Source: Sipunculus nudus
Lineage: Eukaryota; Annelida; Sipuncula; Golfingiida; Sipunculidae
Reading direction: 5' to 3'
Length of the DNA: 64,000 nt
NCBI GenBank assembly: GCA_026874595.1
Contig: CM049306.1
Span: forward strand, 9,383,019 to 9,447,018
Shown here: positions 49,057-60,340 of the stretch, piece by piece
Numbering within the stretch: position 1 is the stretch's first letter
Layout of the letters: each line of letters starts with the position of its first letter
Notes under the pieces: model-generated
Told to the model about the DNA's origin: nothing
The model's database searches: none
Seen by the model: only the letters and a program-made list of their open reading frames with translations
Program-made: the position numbers and the translations under genes

Positions 49057-49781
49057 CATATATTTGATACAAGAAAACCATATATGTGACAAAGATCTGG
49101 TAAAAGTGTAAATAAAAGTATTATGGAAAATGTATTTTTTATTCTTTCTCTTGGACCGCTCCAACTATCAAGAAAAAGTCTTGGAACACCTGTGAGTAAC
49201 TTCATCTTGGTTGTTTAACCTAATTTACGCCCCCGGTGAACCTTCACTATCAATTTTCTTTAAGGATTACCTAATTTGTGACCTTTACAAACCCAGAAGT
49301 TAAAATGTCGGCTCGTATATCCCACATATTGCCATCGGGTAAGAACCAAACAGCTTTTTATCTGGCCTGGTTGGTGTGGCTTTCCTGGAATTTTCATAGT
49401 GGGAGTTATTCAGTATTACCTCCACGAGATTACGGACATCAAATCTACCCAACCGATAAACGGCTGCCAGGAATGCATTCACTGGGGTTCAGGTACAACA
49501 GCTGGTTCGGCGAAGGGTTGGTTAGATTCTCGTGCAGACGTGTAAGTCTTAAGGCATTGATATAAAGCTAAAGGCGTCATCTCCGTCAGCCCGCCAGGAA
49601 TATCAGACATTATTAGCCCTAAATGTCAAGATATTTTAACTCCTGGGTTTTGATGGTCTCGTGCCTTAAAAAAATTCAATCGAATGTACCATTCCTCTCA
49701 AAATAATTCTCCATCATTCATTCTTTTCATAATTTCTCACACAGACACACACAAACATACATATAAATGTGTGTAGATATA

Positions 49782-49784
<3 letters not shown>
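49053..49784. other. no gene recognised; possible exon end
   Basis: A 95-codon plus frame (49278-49565) contains a G+C-richer part (RYNSWFGEGLVRFSCRR) running up to a good donor-like GTAAGTCTT near 49542. There is not enough evidence to call an exon. Confidence 0.25.

Positions 49785-49826
<42 letters not shown>
49785..49826. repeat. (TA)n microsatellite
   Basis: About 42 bp of AT dinucleotides. Confidence 0.95.
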
Positions 49827-49828
<2 letters not shown>

Positions 49829-50434
49829 TATACATACGCATATAAACAAGTATCCCATGTAGCCTGATACAATGCAAGCATGACAAAATTCGACTGACAT
49901 TTTTATACGAATGATCTTCCTTGAACTGGGAATCTGGATTGCATGTTGTACATTGAGTTGCAGATCATTTCCTGCCGGTTTAGAAGTAAATTACAGTTTC
50001 TTATTGGTTGCCTGAACAGTAGCAGCAAGCGCATTAGGCCCTGAATGCGTGCAGCGAGGAATTCAACAGGACCGTTTCTCGGTGTGTAGTTGCACGAAGG
50101 TTGAATCGACGCCAGCCATGAAATATTCATCATTTCCGCTGTCTAACCATGAACCAGCTGGTCCCGTAGTCGTTAGACTCTCTCAGCCAAACACCGACCC
50201 TGCACGGACTCCAGGCTGCAGGCCCTGTAGGTTGTGAGACAATTCTATATATATATATGTGGCCACGCTAACTTTTCCTGTTTCCGAGTGTTTGTAAAGG
50301 GGCGGCAATTCCATAACCTTGTTCTGTCCGGAATATGGGAAGGCATCTATTTAAAAATATGTATATATGGTATAGCCTTGTTAGTTTACTGTCGATGTGT
50401 AGGTAAAATGAAAGTGAGTGCCATGACGCCGTTT

Positions 50435-50436
<2 letters not shown>
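49827..50436. other. no gene recognised
   Basis: Unique sequence between two TA tracts. Short overlapping frames on both strands (50.05-50.24 kb) have no recognised feature. Confidence 0.5.

Positions 50437-50503
<67 letters not shown>
50437..50503. repeat. (TA)n microsatellite
   Basis: About 67 bp of AT dinucleotides, among the longest pure tracts in the window. Confidence 0.96.
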
Positions 50504-50509
<6 letters not shown>

Positions 50510-52959
50510 ATGTAAATATATTCAGTCAGGACATATGCTTTTATATATACGATATCAATATTTTCGCATATTTACGCCAGTATTTAAAGGTGATCAAATA
50601 AAGTATCCCTGGGAGATGATAAACCGTAAAGACAGCTGACGCAGCTGTTTTCAACATTTTACACCTTTTGTCATAGGCAGAAGCACGTTCTAGTAAACAC
50701 GTTGTAACATATGGTTGCGCCATCTAAACATATACCTTTCCACGGGCTAACAAAAAATACTTCCAGCGGTAAACGATTCACTCAAAGAGTAAGGCATCGT
50801 GGCAGAACATTTGGTAAACATGGATTAATTCATCAGCAGCTGAACAACCACCGCGTTCCTGGCATCGACTCAGAAACAAACACCTGCCGTGAGTTTGCAG
50901 GGTTTTACGTGATATGAATATGGTTCAAACACCGCCATTATAACGGTGTTCTTGTTTTTGTCAAAGGTTAGGAATATGATCTGTAGAGGGCGCTTTCTGG
51001 TTAAGTTTGATGACCTCCTGCTGATCGGTCAGTGCACTTAGGGAACAGCATATGGTCTGCTGACGTGGAACGACATGGGATGATAAGAAACGATTAAGAT
51101 ATTGTACAGGGTAATAAAATAATACATAGAATAAAACAAAAATAGAATAAATACAGAATAGAATATGATAGAATATAATATATTATTTACTGACCACATA
51201 TGATATCTAATTGAATACAATTAAGCACCTTAGTAAATGCGATATGATGCAGGATGCCTGGTTCGTATCGCGGCCCGGTTAATACGTATCGTATAAGCCC
51301 GGCACGTGTGCATCAGTCCTTCATTATAATAAAACTTATCGTGCAAGTAAATGTTCAGCTGAATATAGAGTGACTGTATCTGCAGTTGATTACATCCATG
51401 GTTATTTTTATTATTGAAACCTATTTAATTTGTTTGCATATTGACTTTTTGACAACCGTATCGCCGCACATATAACAAACAATGACAATCAAAATGGTTA
51501 ATAACACATAAATATAATATTAATATAATCAACCTATAATTAATAGAACAAGGAACACATTAATTTTAATACTAAAACATACGATCCCATGGGACAATGT
51601 ATATCTTTCTAAAATTTTATTAGTAAAGTAATAAGATGATTATACACACTCTGACTCTAGACGTTCATATCACGCAACGCAGTGGTCGGTAAATCAAAAC
51701 AAATACTAGCTCGCGGACACCAGATTTAGGAACAAGTCCGGAACCTCATAAGAATGAGACTCCAGGAGAAGATAGACATAGACATAGACACGGGAGGAGT
51801 CAGACACTGGAGGGACTGCATTCTGCCATATGGTCTTACCGAGTTGTGTATACAGACAGGGGGCGGTCAGCTGGCTGTATTTGCACTAATGTGGGCCGGT
51901 ATTGGCAAGTTGAGTTTGCTTTGCCTATTAATCCTGGACACCATTGGGTTAATGAGATTAGCTTTACCCCACTGCTGTCAAATCCCAGCCAGATGTAGCC
52001 GCTGTACCAGGCTACCAGAACTTGAAGAGTTTCCTCATGCGGTGCCGGAATAGCTGAAACAGAATTGATGTTGTGTTTGTGGGCCATTAGTAGGTACCAC
52101 CTCGCGGGCAGGCTACTAGAGTGGGCCACTTTCAGGGAGCGGGTTAAAACAACTTGTCGACTCTGCTACACTGACTCAACTCAACACAAGGACTGTTCTT
52201 TCAGTCAAAACCAGACCCCAACCCCTGCCGGCATGGGGATAAACAGCAAAACCCCTGATACAATAGCATTAGTTGCCCCAGACGAACACCATTACAGCAC
52301 CACAATTTAAACATATGACGTCACATCCGTGGACTAGCAGTCTGGCCCGCGACCTGACCAGGCCGATGTTGTTTTAAACTAATTGGTTGCCTGTATCTGT
52401 TAGTTCAGCGGATAAAAAAAGGACCGACGGGAGAAACACACAGGGGAGTACTCATTTTACTGTCAGGAGAGAGCGTCTTAATCATTTCAGTATTTATTTA
52501 AGTGTAACAAAATTCATGGCAGGTAAATTTTTTTTTAATGATTTGGCCTTTACACGCCCGTGATCCATACCGAATTGACCATGATGTTTACCTGGACACA
52601 TGAAGTGAATTCTCCTACATTCTATCTACGGGCCCGTCGTTACAGACAGGGGACTATTAGACGAGCCAATGCCGTCCGGGTCCAGATTCTTCTTTTTTTT
52701 TCGATTATTGTTTTAACCATGAGTCCGATTTTATCGTTGCGGGTTAGTGTAAAGTGAAACTTTGTCGTTGTTAGGAGTTAACACTCCGTTCAGTCGTATA
52801 TACAGCGGGCCCCATTCAGTTTATAAACGACATCAATCTATAATATACTGTGACATTAATTAACATTCCGTTCACCATATACCAAGCATGTGTGGCAAAA
52901 GTTGGGGTTACTCAATGTTTTGTTGGTTTACTCAGGACTATTCGAATATTTTCGATTGA
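50504..52959. other. no gene recognised; CRE site
   Basis: Unique sequence, with higher G+C at 51.75-52.3 kb where frames of 99 (plus, 51754-52053) and 97 codons (minus, 51836-52129) overlap; neither is recognisable. A TGACGTCA palindrome lies at 52316-52323. Confidence 0.4.
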
Positions 52960-53470
52960 GTGTTGGTCTACTTGTATCTACTCGATCATAGGATGCAGTG
53001 TTGGTCTACTCGAGTCTTCTCGATGTAGCGCTGGTCTAATTGTGTCTTCTTTATGCAGTGTTGTTCTGCTCCCGTCTTCTCCATGTAGTGTTGGTCTACT
53101 CGAGTTTTCTGGATGTAGTAGTGGTCTACTCGAGTTTTCTGGATGTAGTGTTGGTCTACTCGAGTTTTCTGGATGCAGTGTTGGTCTACTCGAGTTTTCT
53201 GGATGCAGTTTTGGTCTACTCGAGTTTTCTGGATGCAGTGTTGGTCTACTCGAGTTTTCTGGATGCAGTGTTGGTCTACTCGAGTTTTCTGGATGTAGTG
53301 TTGGTCTACTCGAGTTTTCTGGATGTAGTGTTGGTCTACTCGAGTTTTCTGGAAGTAGTGTTGGTCTACTCGAGTTTTCTGGATGTAGTGTTTGTCTACT
53401 CGACTCTCCTCATAGTGGTGAGGAGACTCAAGTCTTCTCGATATACTTTTTGTCTACTCGAGTATTCTTG
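52960..53470 (+). repeat. 30-bp minisatellite, about 17 copies
   Basis: Contiguous 30-bp units made of TTGGTCTACTCGAGTTTTCT plus GGATGTAGTG; the ten units at 53101-53400 are nearly identical and the outer ones degenerate. Each unit contains the palindrome CTCGAG. The unit is ten codons long, so the 210- and 143-codon plus frames through it are repeat products (SVGLLEFSGC units) and not credible genes. There are no spacers, so it is not a CRISPR array. Confidence 0.96.
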
Positions 53471-55362
53471 ATGTTGTGTTAATACTTATATTTGATTTCT
53501 TTAATATTTTTATTTAATTTGATTATATTTATTTTCTTATATTTTCTGTTTGTATTAATCATGAGAGCACCAGAGCTAGTGTAACATTAATATTTTACCT
53601 TTCCTGTTCTATAGGTTGAGGTACTTTATAAGTAAAGTTTATCCGGTACATATAAGTAAACATTAGCTGCCGGGCAGCTAAGATAAGAAAGAGGATTGGG
53701 ACGCCGAGGTTGGTCCCGGAACAGGCTCCTCGGGTCCTTAATTTGTACATTGTGGAAGCGAAACCCCCGGCCGGGATTAGGACAGAAAACCCAAAGTATC
53801 CGCCAGACTGACGCGGATCAAGCCAGATCCTGCAGATTCAATTAAGCTCCCTCAACCTACATGGGGCTTGTTATATTTTCCATTCAAGTGCGACTTTTGC
53901 CATGCTAAATTCCCCAGTGTGTTGGTCATTTGACATAGACGCGAATCACAGTTTTATCTCGCTAAATGTTATTTGGTGCCAACAGAGTAACCAAGTGACA
54001 AAAACCATTGTAAACCTTCTAATAGCAGGCGCGTCGTCAATTAGGACCATACTTTACCTCAGCAAAGATGATTCTAGAAAAACAAGAAAAGCTTTTCGAC
54101 TCATGAGTGGCACTAAAAGGATGTCCGTTAGGGGAAACACTCAAAAACAGACAGAGTTACTTGTTGTTTTTAAGTGTGACATATAGATTTATAATGTTTC
54201 TACTTAAACAGCAAAGGTATTATCTTAAAAGCACAAACGCTGGCACAAACGATTAAAACTAATAGCATGTGTAATGCAAATATAGCGCTCTTTGATTCAA
54301 TTTCTTCAAATCACATGAAAAATTCTACTGGAGAGGGTGGGGGTTGTTGTGTGATGTGTGTGTGACGCCGTGGTTATAATAATGACTATGAAATGAAAAT
54401 ATACTTTTCCACTGATATTGACCTTCCACTGACATTGATCTTCCACTGACATTGGCCTTCCACTTGAACACATAACTATATATTTATTTTTGAATGTATG
54501 ATTGTTAAATAATGCAGCAGTCATTTCCACAATTTTTGGTCGTTTAATTTTGTAATTTTGTCGTCATCATTGCCAATATCATCATCATGGCCACAATTAT
54601 CTTCTTCATGATCTTCATTTCGTACATTTTACATCATCATGCAGGGTATAGTTTTATTTGTTACAGGCAGACTCGGCTTATACAGACTTCAAATACATTG
54701 TTTATAGTAGGCCGTTGGGGGCCTTATGTAGGCCTTTATATGGACAGTATAGAGGAACACATTGAATAATGAATTGAACACATGATGATAAATAGTTAAA
54801 TATCTAATACTTTTTTTTTAATTGAACATTTCATGAAGTCATTGCAAGTTTGTCCTGCCAGCAGCTACGGCAATGCCTCACACATGAATGCGTTTGTTTT
54901 TTAAACAATTGTTACACTATATTCGGTCACAACTTTTCATTCATATTTTTTATCCACCCGTTGTTTTTAAAACAATCCTGGAAAACCTCAGTGGTAACGA
55001 CATGTAACATGCAGGATATATACACAGTTGTGATGTTTGACCACAGAGACAGCTGAATCTAATTTGCCTGTTATTCTAAACACAGATCGAGGCGTTGGCT
55101 GGTGGGTCAGTTTCGGGACAAACTTGCTAACAATGACAGGTTTTGTGTGTATACGTGATCATGGTGGACCCAGATGTCACCTTCCTCAAACAGACATGTG
55201 AAACAGCGTCATGGTCGCAAACCTGTGTATACTGTACGTGTCAGACTTTACAGATAGCGAACTGACGATTTCCATGACCAAGATTTTACCGTGCACAGAT
55301 GAACAATCCCAATCCAAAAAGCGCGTAGCATATATATATGGCATATATATATAGACATATGT

Positions 55363-55364
<2 letters not shown>
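53471..55364. other. no gene recognised
   Basis: Unique AT-rich sequence. The repeated phrase CTTCCACTGACATTG occurs three times near 54.41-54.46 kb. The 94-codon plus frame (53902-54186) has no recognised domain. Confidence 0.45.

Positions 55365-55457
<93 letters not shown>
55365..55457. repeat. compound (TA)n(GA)n microsatellite
   Basis: TA dinucleotides (55365-55411) pass directly into GA dinucleotides (55412-55457). Confidence 0.97.
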
Positions 55458-55459
<2 letters not shown>

Positions 55460-57230
55460 GCCCGAATGTATAATGCCATTCCGGCCCCCAGACATCAGAG
55501 AATCTACGTATACTTGCGTCTTATAATTACCAGCCTAACATATAAATGCCTACTCAGTCGCGTATTCACGGCTAACCCACATTGAGATCATGGTAAACTT
55601 ACTGGTGTGTAAGAAATACAACCTTGTCTGCGGGTGTAGAGTAACTTAATTAAATTGTAAATAATTAAAGTGCTGTTGCTAGAATACATGATGCATGAGG
55701 TGAGGGCGATCCTATATAAAGCGTTTGCCTTCTTTGAAGATATATTAAGGTAATTTATTTTAGAGAACTTCTTTCACCAACTTGCATCTATACAAAATAT
55801 TAATATGCTAAATGATGTTGCACAGAACTTATTCTGTGGCTGTTTATGAAAGTACAACCATGCATTTAAACATCATAAAGTACACTGCATGGAGATACCA
55901 CGACACACACTTCACATTCAAACGTTTCGCAAGAGGACATGGTTAGGTTGTCCTAAAGGTTTTGAATGCTCAGTAGATTTTATATATAAGATCCCGCACA
56001 GCAATACAATTGAGCTGTTGTGATGTTCCGAGCGTCTGCATGTGTACTATGAATAAATTAAGCATGTATTCTGTAGGTTGCAGGGTACAAGGATTTGTTT
56101 ACCCGTTAATAACATCCAGAACAAATTTACTATTTATTTACTATTTTTGTAGTTTTATATCTGGTGTATGGACATTAAATCCCATATATCAAGATTATTA
56201 ACAAATATGTTGTAGTTTTGGCAAGGGTTTATCCATACAATATGTTTCAATCCACCAACAGGAGATTTGTCAAGGAATACCGGCTTCCGGTATAGATGCA
56301 TGAATTATCTTCTCTCGGCGTGTCCTGAATGGCTTGATGAAAGACACATGCACAATTTCCACTTATTTTGGTTAGCCTTGTATCTGTTAATTTGATTGTT
56401 GGACTGAGCATTTAGAGCTTGGTAAATTTGAAAATGTACTGCAAATTACATTTGAAACACAACTGACCAGTCATCTTATATAAGTGGAAACAGATTTTGT
56501 ACAGTCTGGAGATAAAATGCATGAAGCCTTCTTTATCAAGACACCGCACGTGTTGGATATATGTAGCCAGCATGTGCTTACTCGTTTAATAGCACTAAAG
56601 GGTACCAGGACTTTCTTCAAAATATTAAGGAATTACTCGCACATCTATAGATAGAAATCCCACTTTTGAATGACTTTTTATACACACCTCGCCCGCCCTT
56701 CAGGTCGGTTTATTCCATGCAGGAGTAAAAAGGTCTGACCGGGAATCCACGCCAGGTTACGGCTCTTCTCGCGTTTGTTACGGGTCTCTGGCTTCGCGCG
56801 TGCATGTTTTCACCGTAGGACTTGAGCCTGGAATTGATTTTTAGATAATACAAGAGACCGTAAAAAGGGCATGCAGAATAGTGCGCAAAGGAATACATTA
56901 GCGGGCTTGCAAAGGAAGCGAAAGGAATTGCGGAAACATGCAATTAGCGCAGATAGAGATGCTTTGAGGACGCAGATTGTTGCACCCTGCCGACCGTGCC
57001 GCTGCTTCTTTGAAGTATTTAAAATGTGGTTCTTCTAAAAGTGGAGAAGATATGAACTAACAGTTGGTAATAAGAGATGATATAATGCTGCTCTCTGCGA
57101 ATCACCTGCTTAATGAACGGACCCCGGAAGCGTGCACGTGAATGCGTTTCACGTTGAGTTGCCTGGATGTCTGTCAAATTGTATGAAATGCATGCACGAA
57201 TCACTGATATGGATATGTACAGTTATAATG

Positions 57231-57233
<3 letters not shown>
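55458..57233. other. no gene recognised
   Basis: AT-rich sequence, then a G+C-richer part near 56.7-57.2 kb with minus frames of 77 and 61 codons that I cannot assign. Confidence 0.45.

Positions 57234-57267
<34 letters not shown>
57234..57267. repeat. (GA)n microsatellite
   Basis: About 34 bp of GA dinucleotides. Confidence 0.96.
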
Positions 57268-57270
<3 letters not shown>

Positions 57271-57559
57271 AAAATATCACAGGAATTGATTATTTAACCA
57301 CCAGATAGAGATATATACAATTTTATACAAAGTGACCAAAAACCAAGAAGATATAGCTGAAGGTGTCACGCAGTTCAATGTGGATTGAGCACAATTAAAG
57401 GAAAGGATAACTACATGGAAAAGAAAGGTGTGTATGGCAGGCAAATATGTCTCCGGAAATGAGAATACTGGAAAATCAGAACTGAGTTAACATAAGGGGA
57501 AACTGTTGTATGAAACCAGTGCAGCCAGGGGATATAGGGAACAAAGTGGGAAGAGGAAA

Positions 57560-58160
57560 TTCGGAATAAAGAAGTGTCTCCAGGAGAGAGAGAAAGATAG
57601 GGAAAATCAGGCGAAGCAAATATATCCCCAGGGGAGGAACAGAAGTATAGGGGAAGCAGATGAAGCAAAGATATTTCAAGGCAAGGAAGGAAGATGGATC
57701 AGAAGCAGACAAGGCAAAGATAACCCCTGGGGAAGAAGGCAGGAGGAGGGAAAAAAGCGAGGCAACGATATCCCCAGGGGAGGAACGGGAGTGGAGGAGA
57801 AGCAGGTGAGGCATAAAGGAGGTGGAGGAGCAGACGAGACAGAGATATCTCCAGGGAGGAACGGGAGTGGAGGAGGAGAAGGCGAATCAAACAAGGCAAG
57901 GATAATCCCGGTGGGAGGAAAGCAGGAACAAGGCAGAGATATCTCCAGGGAGGAACGGGAGTGGAGGAGAGAAGGCGAGGCAAAAATATCACATTGGGTT
58001 GAAGGGAGATGGATCAGAAGCAAACAAGGCAAGGATAACCCCGGGGTAGGAAAGCAGGGGGAGGAGAAACAGGCGAGGCAACGATATCCCCAGGGGAGGA
58101 ACGGGAGTACAGGAGAAGCAGGAGCAGGCGAAGAATCCGCTGCAGAAGAGAACTATGCCA
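57560..58160. repeat. purine-rich minisatellite with 315-bp duplication
   Basis: Diverged units containing CCAGGGGAGGAACGGGAGTG and GGCGAGGCAACGATATCCCC recur through 600 bp. A larger block is duplicated at a 315-bp offset: AGATGGATCAGAAGCA at 57692 and 58007, GCGAGGCAACGATATCCCC near 57757 and 58073. The plus strand is strongly G+A rich. The 219-codon plus frame and several minus Pro/Ser/Leu-rich frames are open together, so none is convincing as a gene. Confidence 0.88.
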
Positions 58161-58246
58161 GATGAAGGTGTCCCCAAAATAGAGAGACAAAGGGAAGATG
58201 TCAGAGAAGGGAAGCAGAAAGAGAAGGGAAATAGATTTAGAAGAAA

Positions 58247-58261
58247 GGGGGGGGGGGGGGG
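58247..58261. repeat. G15 mononucleotide run
   Basis: About fifteen consecutive G at the right end of the purine-rich region. Confidence 0.9.
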
Positions 58262-59178
58262 AGAAGATGCTGCCAGAGGAAAGAAACAATTTTAGGAGAA
58301 GCAGGCACGCTTCGTCCAAACAGAGAAGTAATTTTTATGGCTCTTGAAACAGACCTGCAGGACATAGTTCCCGTCAAATGATAAGCTGTTTAAGAAATAC
58401 ATGGCACAGGAAGAGGTGAAAAACAGTTGTAGGGGAAGCAGCCTTGGAAAGACTCCGAAAGTGATAGGAGAAAAATAGTCCTAGGAGAATCAGGCAGTGT
58501 AAAGATGAAGCTTGACCAGGCTAGAATCAGATGTAGCCGGAACTCTAAATAGGATAGACAGGCCGAGGGGAAAAAAATTAAACTATGCAGCTACCGGAAA
58601 GGGGAAGTCAAATGATCATGTGACTTGTATGTTAGTTGTACATGGATTCGTAGACAGAGGAAGCTGAAGGAAAAGAAGTGAGGAAGAAGGGGGAGAAACA
58701 AAGTAAAAGGTACAAACCGGCCATACCTGCATAACGTGGCAATAAACGAGGACCCCCGAAAAAATAATCCGCATGTGTTAATTGTCCAGAACTTACAAGG
58801 TTTCTTCGTAATTGCATTCAGGTTTCCATCCTGTAAAGCTTAAAATCAATCCTCGATTTTCATATAAAAACATAAATCTTAATTTATACTTTGGGTTTCT
58901 CTCTAATTAAAGATTTTCTTTGGAAAGGCTCGGGTGAAATAATTTCTCAGAACGCGTAATTCATTTTCTCTGTAAATAACTGAAATCGGATACGTTGTTA
59001 TTAAGTCCCACTTAGTCCTAGGGCAGCGGCTTAACCAACGATGTAATTAAGTGAAGTCTTATGGGCCAAGTCTTGCAAGACGGTCAAATCTTGAGGGAGA
59101 ACTTGTACTTTATATACCCATAAAGAAAAGCACAATAAAAGTAATATTTGTGTCTACCCTTATATATACGCGACGTAT
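58262..59178. other. no gene recognised
   Basis: Unique sequence, purine-rich to about 58.7 kb. No long frame. Confidence 0.5.
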
Positions 59179-59333
59179 TGTTACGGGGTGACATAAAAGC
59201 GGACCGAACTGTCTCGCAAGTGAAGCTTGCTTTGCTAGCGAAGCGGTTGGTACGCCGGACTTGTGCGCCACCGTTATGGGTTCGAATCCCGGATTGGCCC
59301 AGAATTTTCCCTTAACAATTTGTCTTCTTAATA
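59179..59333 (+). repeat. TRIM-family LTR with tRNA-like unit
   Basis: A 155-bp LTR in plus orientation, starting TGTTACGGGGTGACATAAAA like the LTRs at 36.7-37.1 kb and ending CTTCTTAATA. It carries an A box TAGCGAAGCGGTTGG (59236-59250), a perfect B box GGTTCGAATCC (59279-59289) and TTTT (59305-59308). A primer-binding site follows, but no second LTR was found downstream, so this is the 5' end of a truncated copy. Confidence 0.88.
59236..59308 (+). promoter_or_regulatory. Pol III type 2 unit in LTR
   Basis: A box, consensus B box and TTTT terminator within 73 nt. The D-arm (GCG/CGC around AAGCGGTTGGTA) and the T-loop TTCGAAT are tRNA-like; acceptor and anticodon stems do not pair. The unit looks transcribable by Pol III but is not a functional tRNA. 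Confidence 0.65.
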
Positions 59334-59337
59334 AAAT

Positions 59338-59355
59338 TGGGGGCTCGTCCGGGAT
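59338..59355 (+). other. intact tRNA-Pro primer-binding site
   Basis: TGGGGGCTCGTCCGGGAT, four bases after the LTR, is the full 18-nt sequence known as the tRNA-Pro primer-binding site of murine leukaemia virus-type elements. It identifies the preceding repeat as an LTR and sets its orientation. Confidence 0.8.
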
Positions 59356-60210
59356 GCTTAATTTTTAAAACAAAAGCATACAAATCTATCATGTAGTAAA
59401 CGTGGCTTAGTTCATGCCACGTTATATATTGCCTTGGGATTGATTCAAAATGAATTTTATAAAACGTTATTCAGTTACCTGTCAATGTTATTTTTAATAA
59501 CCAGATCTCATGCATGCTGGCAGCCACATCAATATTTGTTACATATAATCAGTATATTCAATGTTTGTGACATATAATCAATATTTGTGCAATATAATCA
59601 ATATTTGTAAATATAATCTCCAGCAAATATCAACACACCTTTCAGGGGGTATATGTGCCTGTTCTTATACTTAATACACCTATATCACGCTATGCTTGTG
59701 TTTTTCACAACTTAAGTGATCTGGAATGTCCTTTTAGGATGTCTTTAAAAATTCAAGGCTCGCACATTTTATCCTCAGATTAATCAAAGTACCATACGGA
59801 TTCTGTATATGTGATTAATATTATTCAAGTGTCCTTATACTAACTTAACCATGCAAGTTCTGACAAAAGAGATTAATTATGTCATTTCTATATCTACATA
59901 ACTACAGTGCGTGCTGGGTGTTAAACATTGTTCTGTCGAGGGGAAACGACTTTTATTTCAGAACTATTATGGTCGAGGTAAATCTCCCACACATTTCAGG
60001 GTGGGCGTGTGCATGTGCTGAAGCCGGTAAATCTACTTACAAGTTACATATACACGCAGGTTCGTGAAAACAAGCAGCACGGTTAGTGGGAAATTATAGA
60101 ATTATCAGCTGATAATAAAAAAAGTCACCGTCAATGTGAACGCCGCCCACGTGCAAATACCTTCAAGACGTCCCCTTCAGGTCATGACGTGCTCCTGGTC
60201 AGACTTTGCA
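59356..60210. other. no gene recognised; 16-bp palindrome
   Basis: Contains a short block of TATAATCA.TATTTGT repeats near 59.53-59.62 kb and the perfect palindrome ATTATCAGCTGATAAT (60101-60116). No LTR-element internal genes follow the primer-binding site. Confidence 0.5.
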
Positions 60211-60233
60211 TACTCTCTCTCTGTGTCTCTCTT

Positions 60234-60287
<54 letters not shown>

Positions 60288-60340
60288 GATAACTATATAT
60301 ATATATATAAATATATGTGTGTGATGCTGTGTGTGTGATG
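60211..60340. repeat. compound (CT)n(TA)n(TG)n microsatellite
   Basis: CT dinucleotides (mainly 60235-60285), then after a short gap TA dinucleotides (60293-60309) and TG-rich sequence. Confidence 0.94.

Noticed and set aside
52960-53470. CRISPR-like array of 30-bp repeats
   Set aside because: Units are contiguous with no unique spacers, no cas genes are present, and the sequence is eukaryotic. The same holds for the 38.5-kb array.
52850-53482. 210-codon open frame with 10-residue repeats
   Set aside because: It is produced by the 30-bp minisatellite. A second frame (143 codons) is open through the same repeats and there is no coding signal outside them.
57506-58165. 219-codon charged Gly/Glu/Arg-rich frame
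   Set aside because: Purine-rich tandem repeats lack stop codons. Several minus-strand frames are open at the same time, and no domain is recognisable.
59236-59308. tRNA gene
   Set aside because: A and B boxes fit, but acceptor and anticodon stems do not pair, and the unit lies inside a repeated LTR, so it is a tRNA-like promoter cassette.
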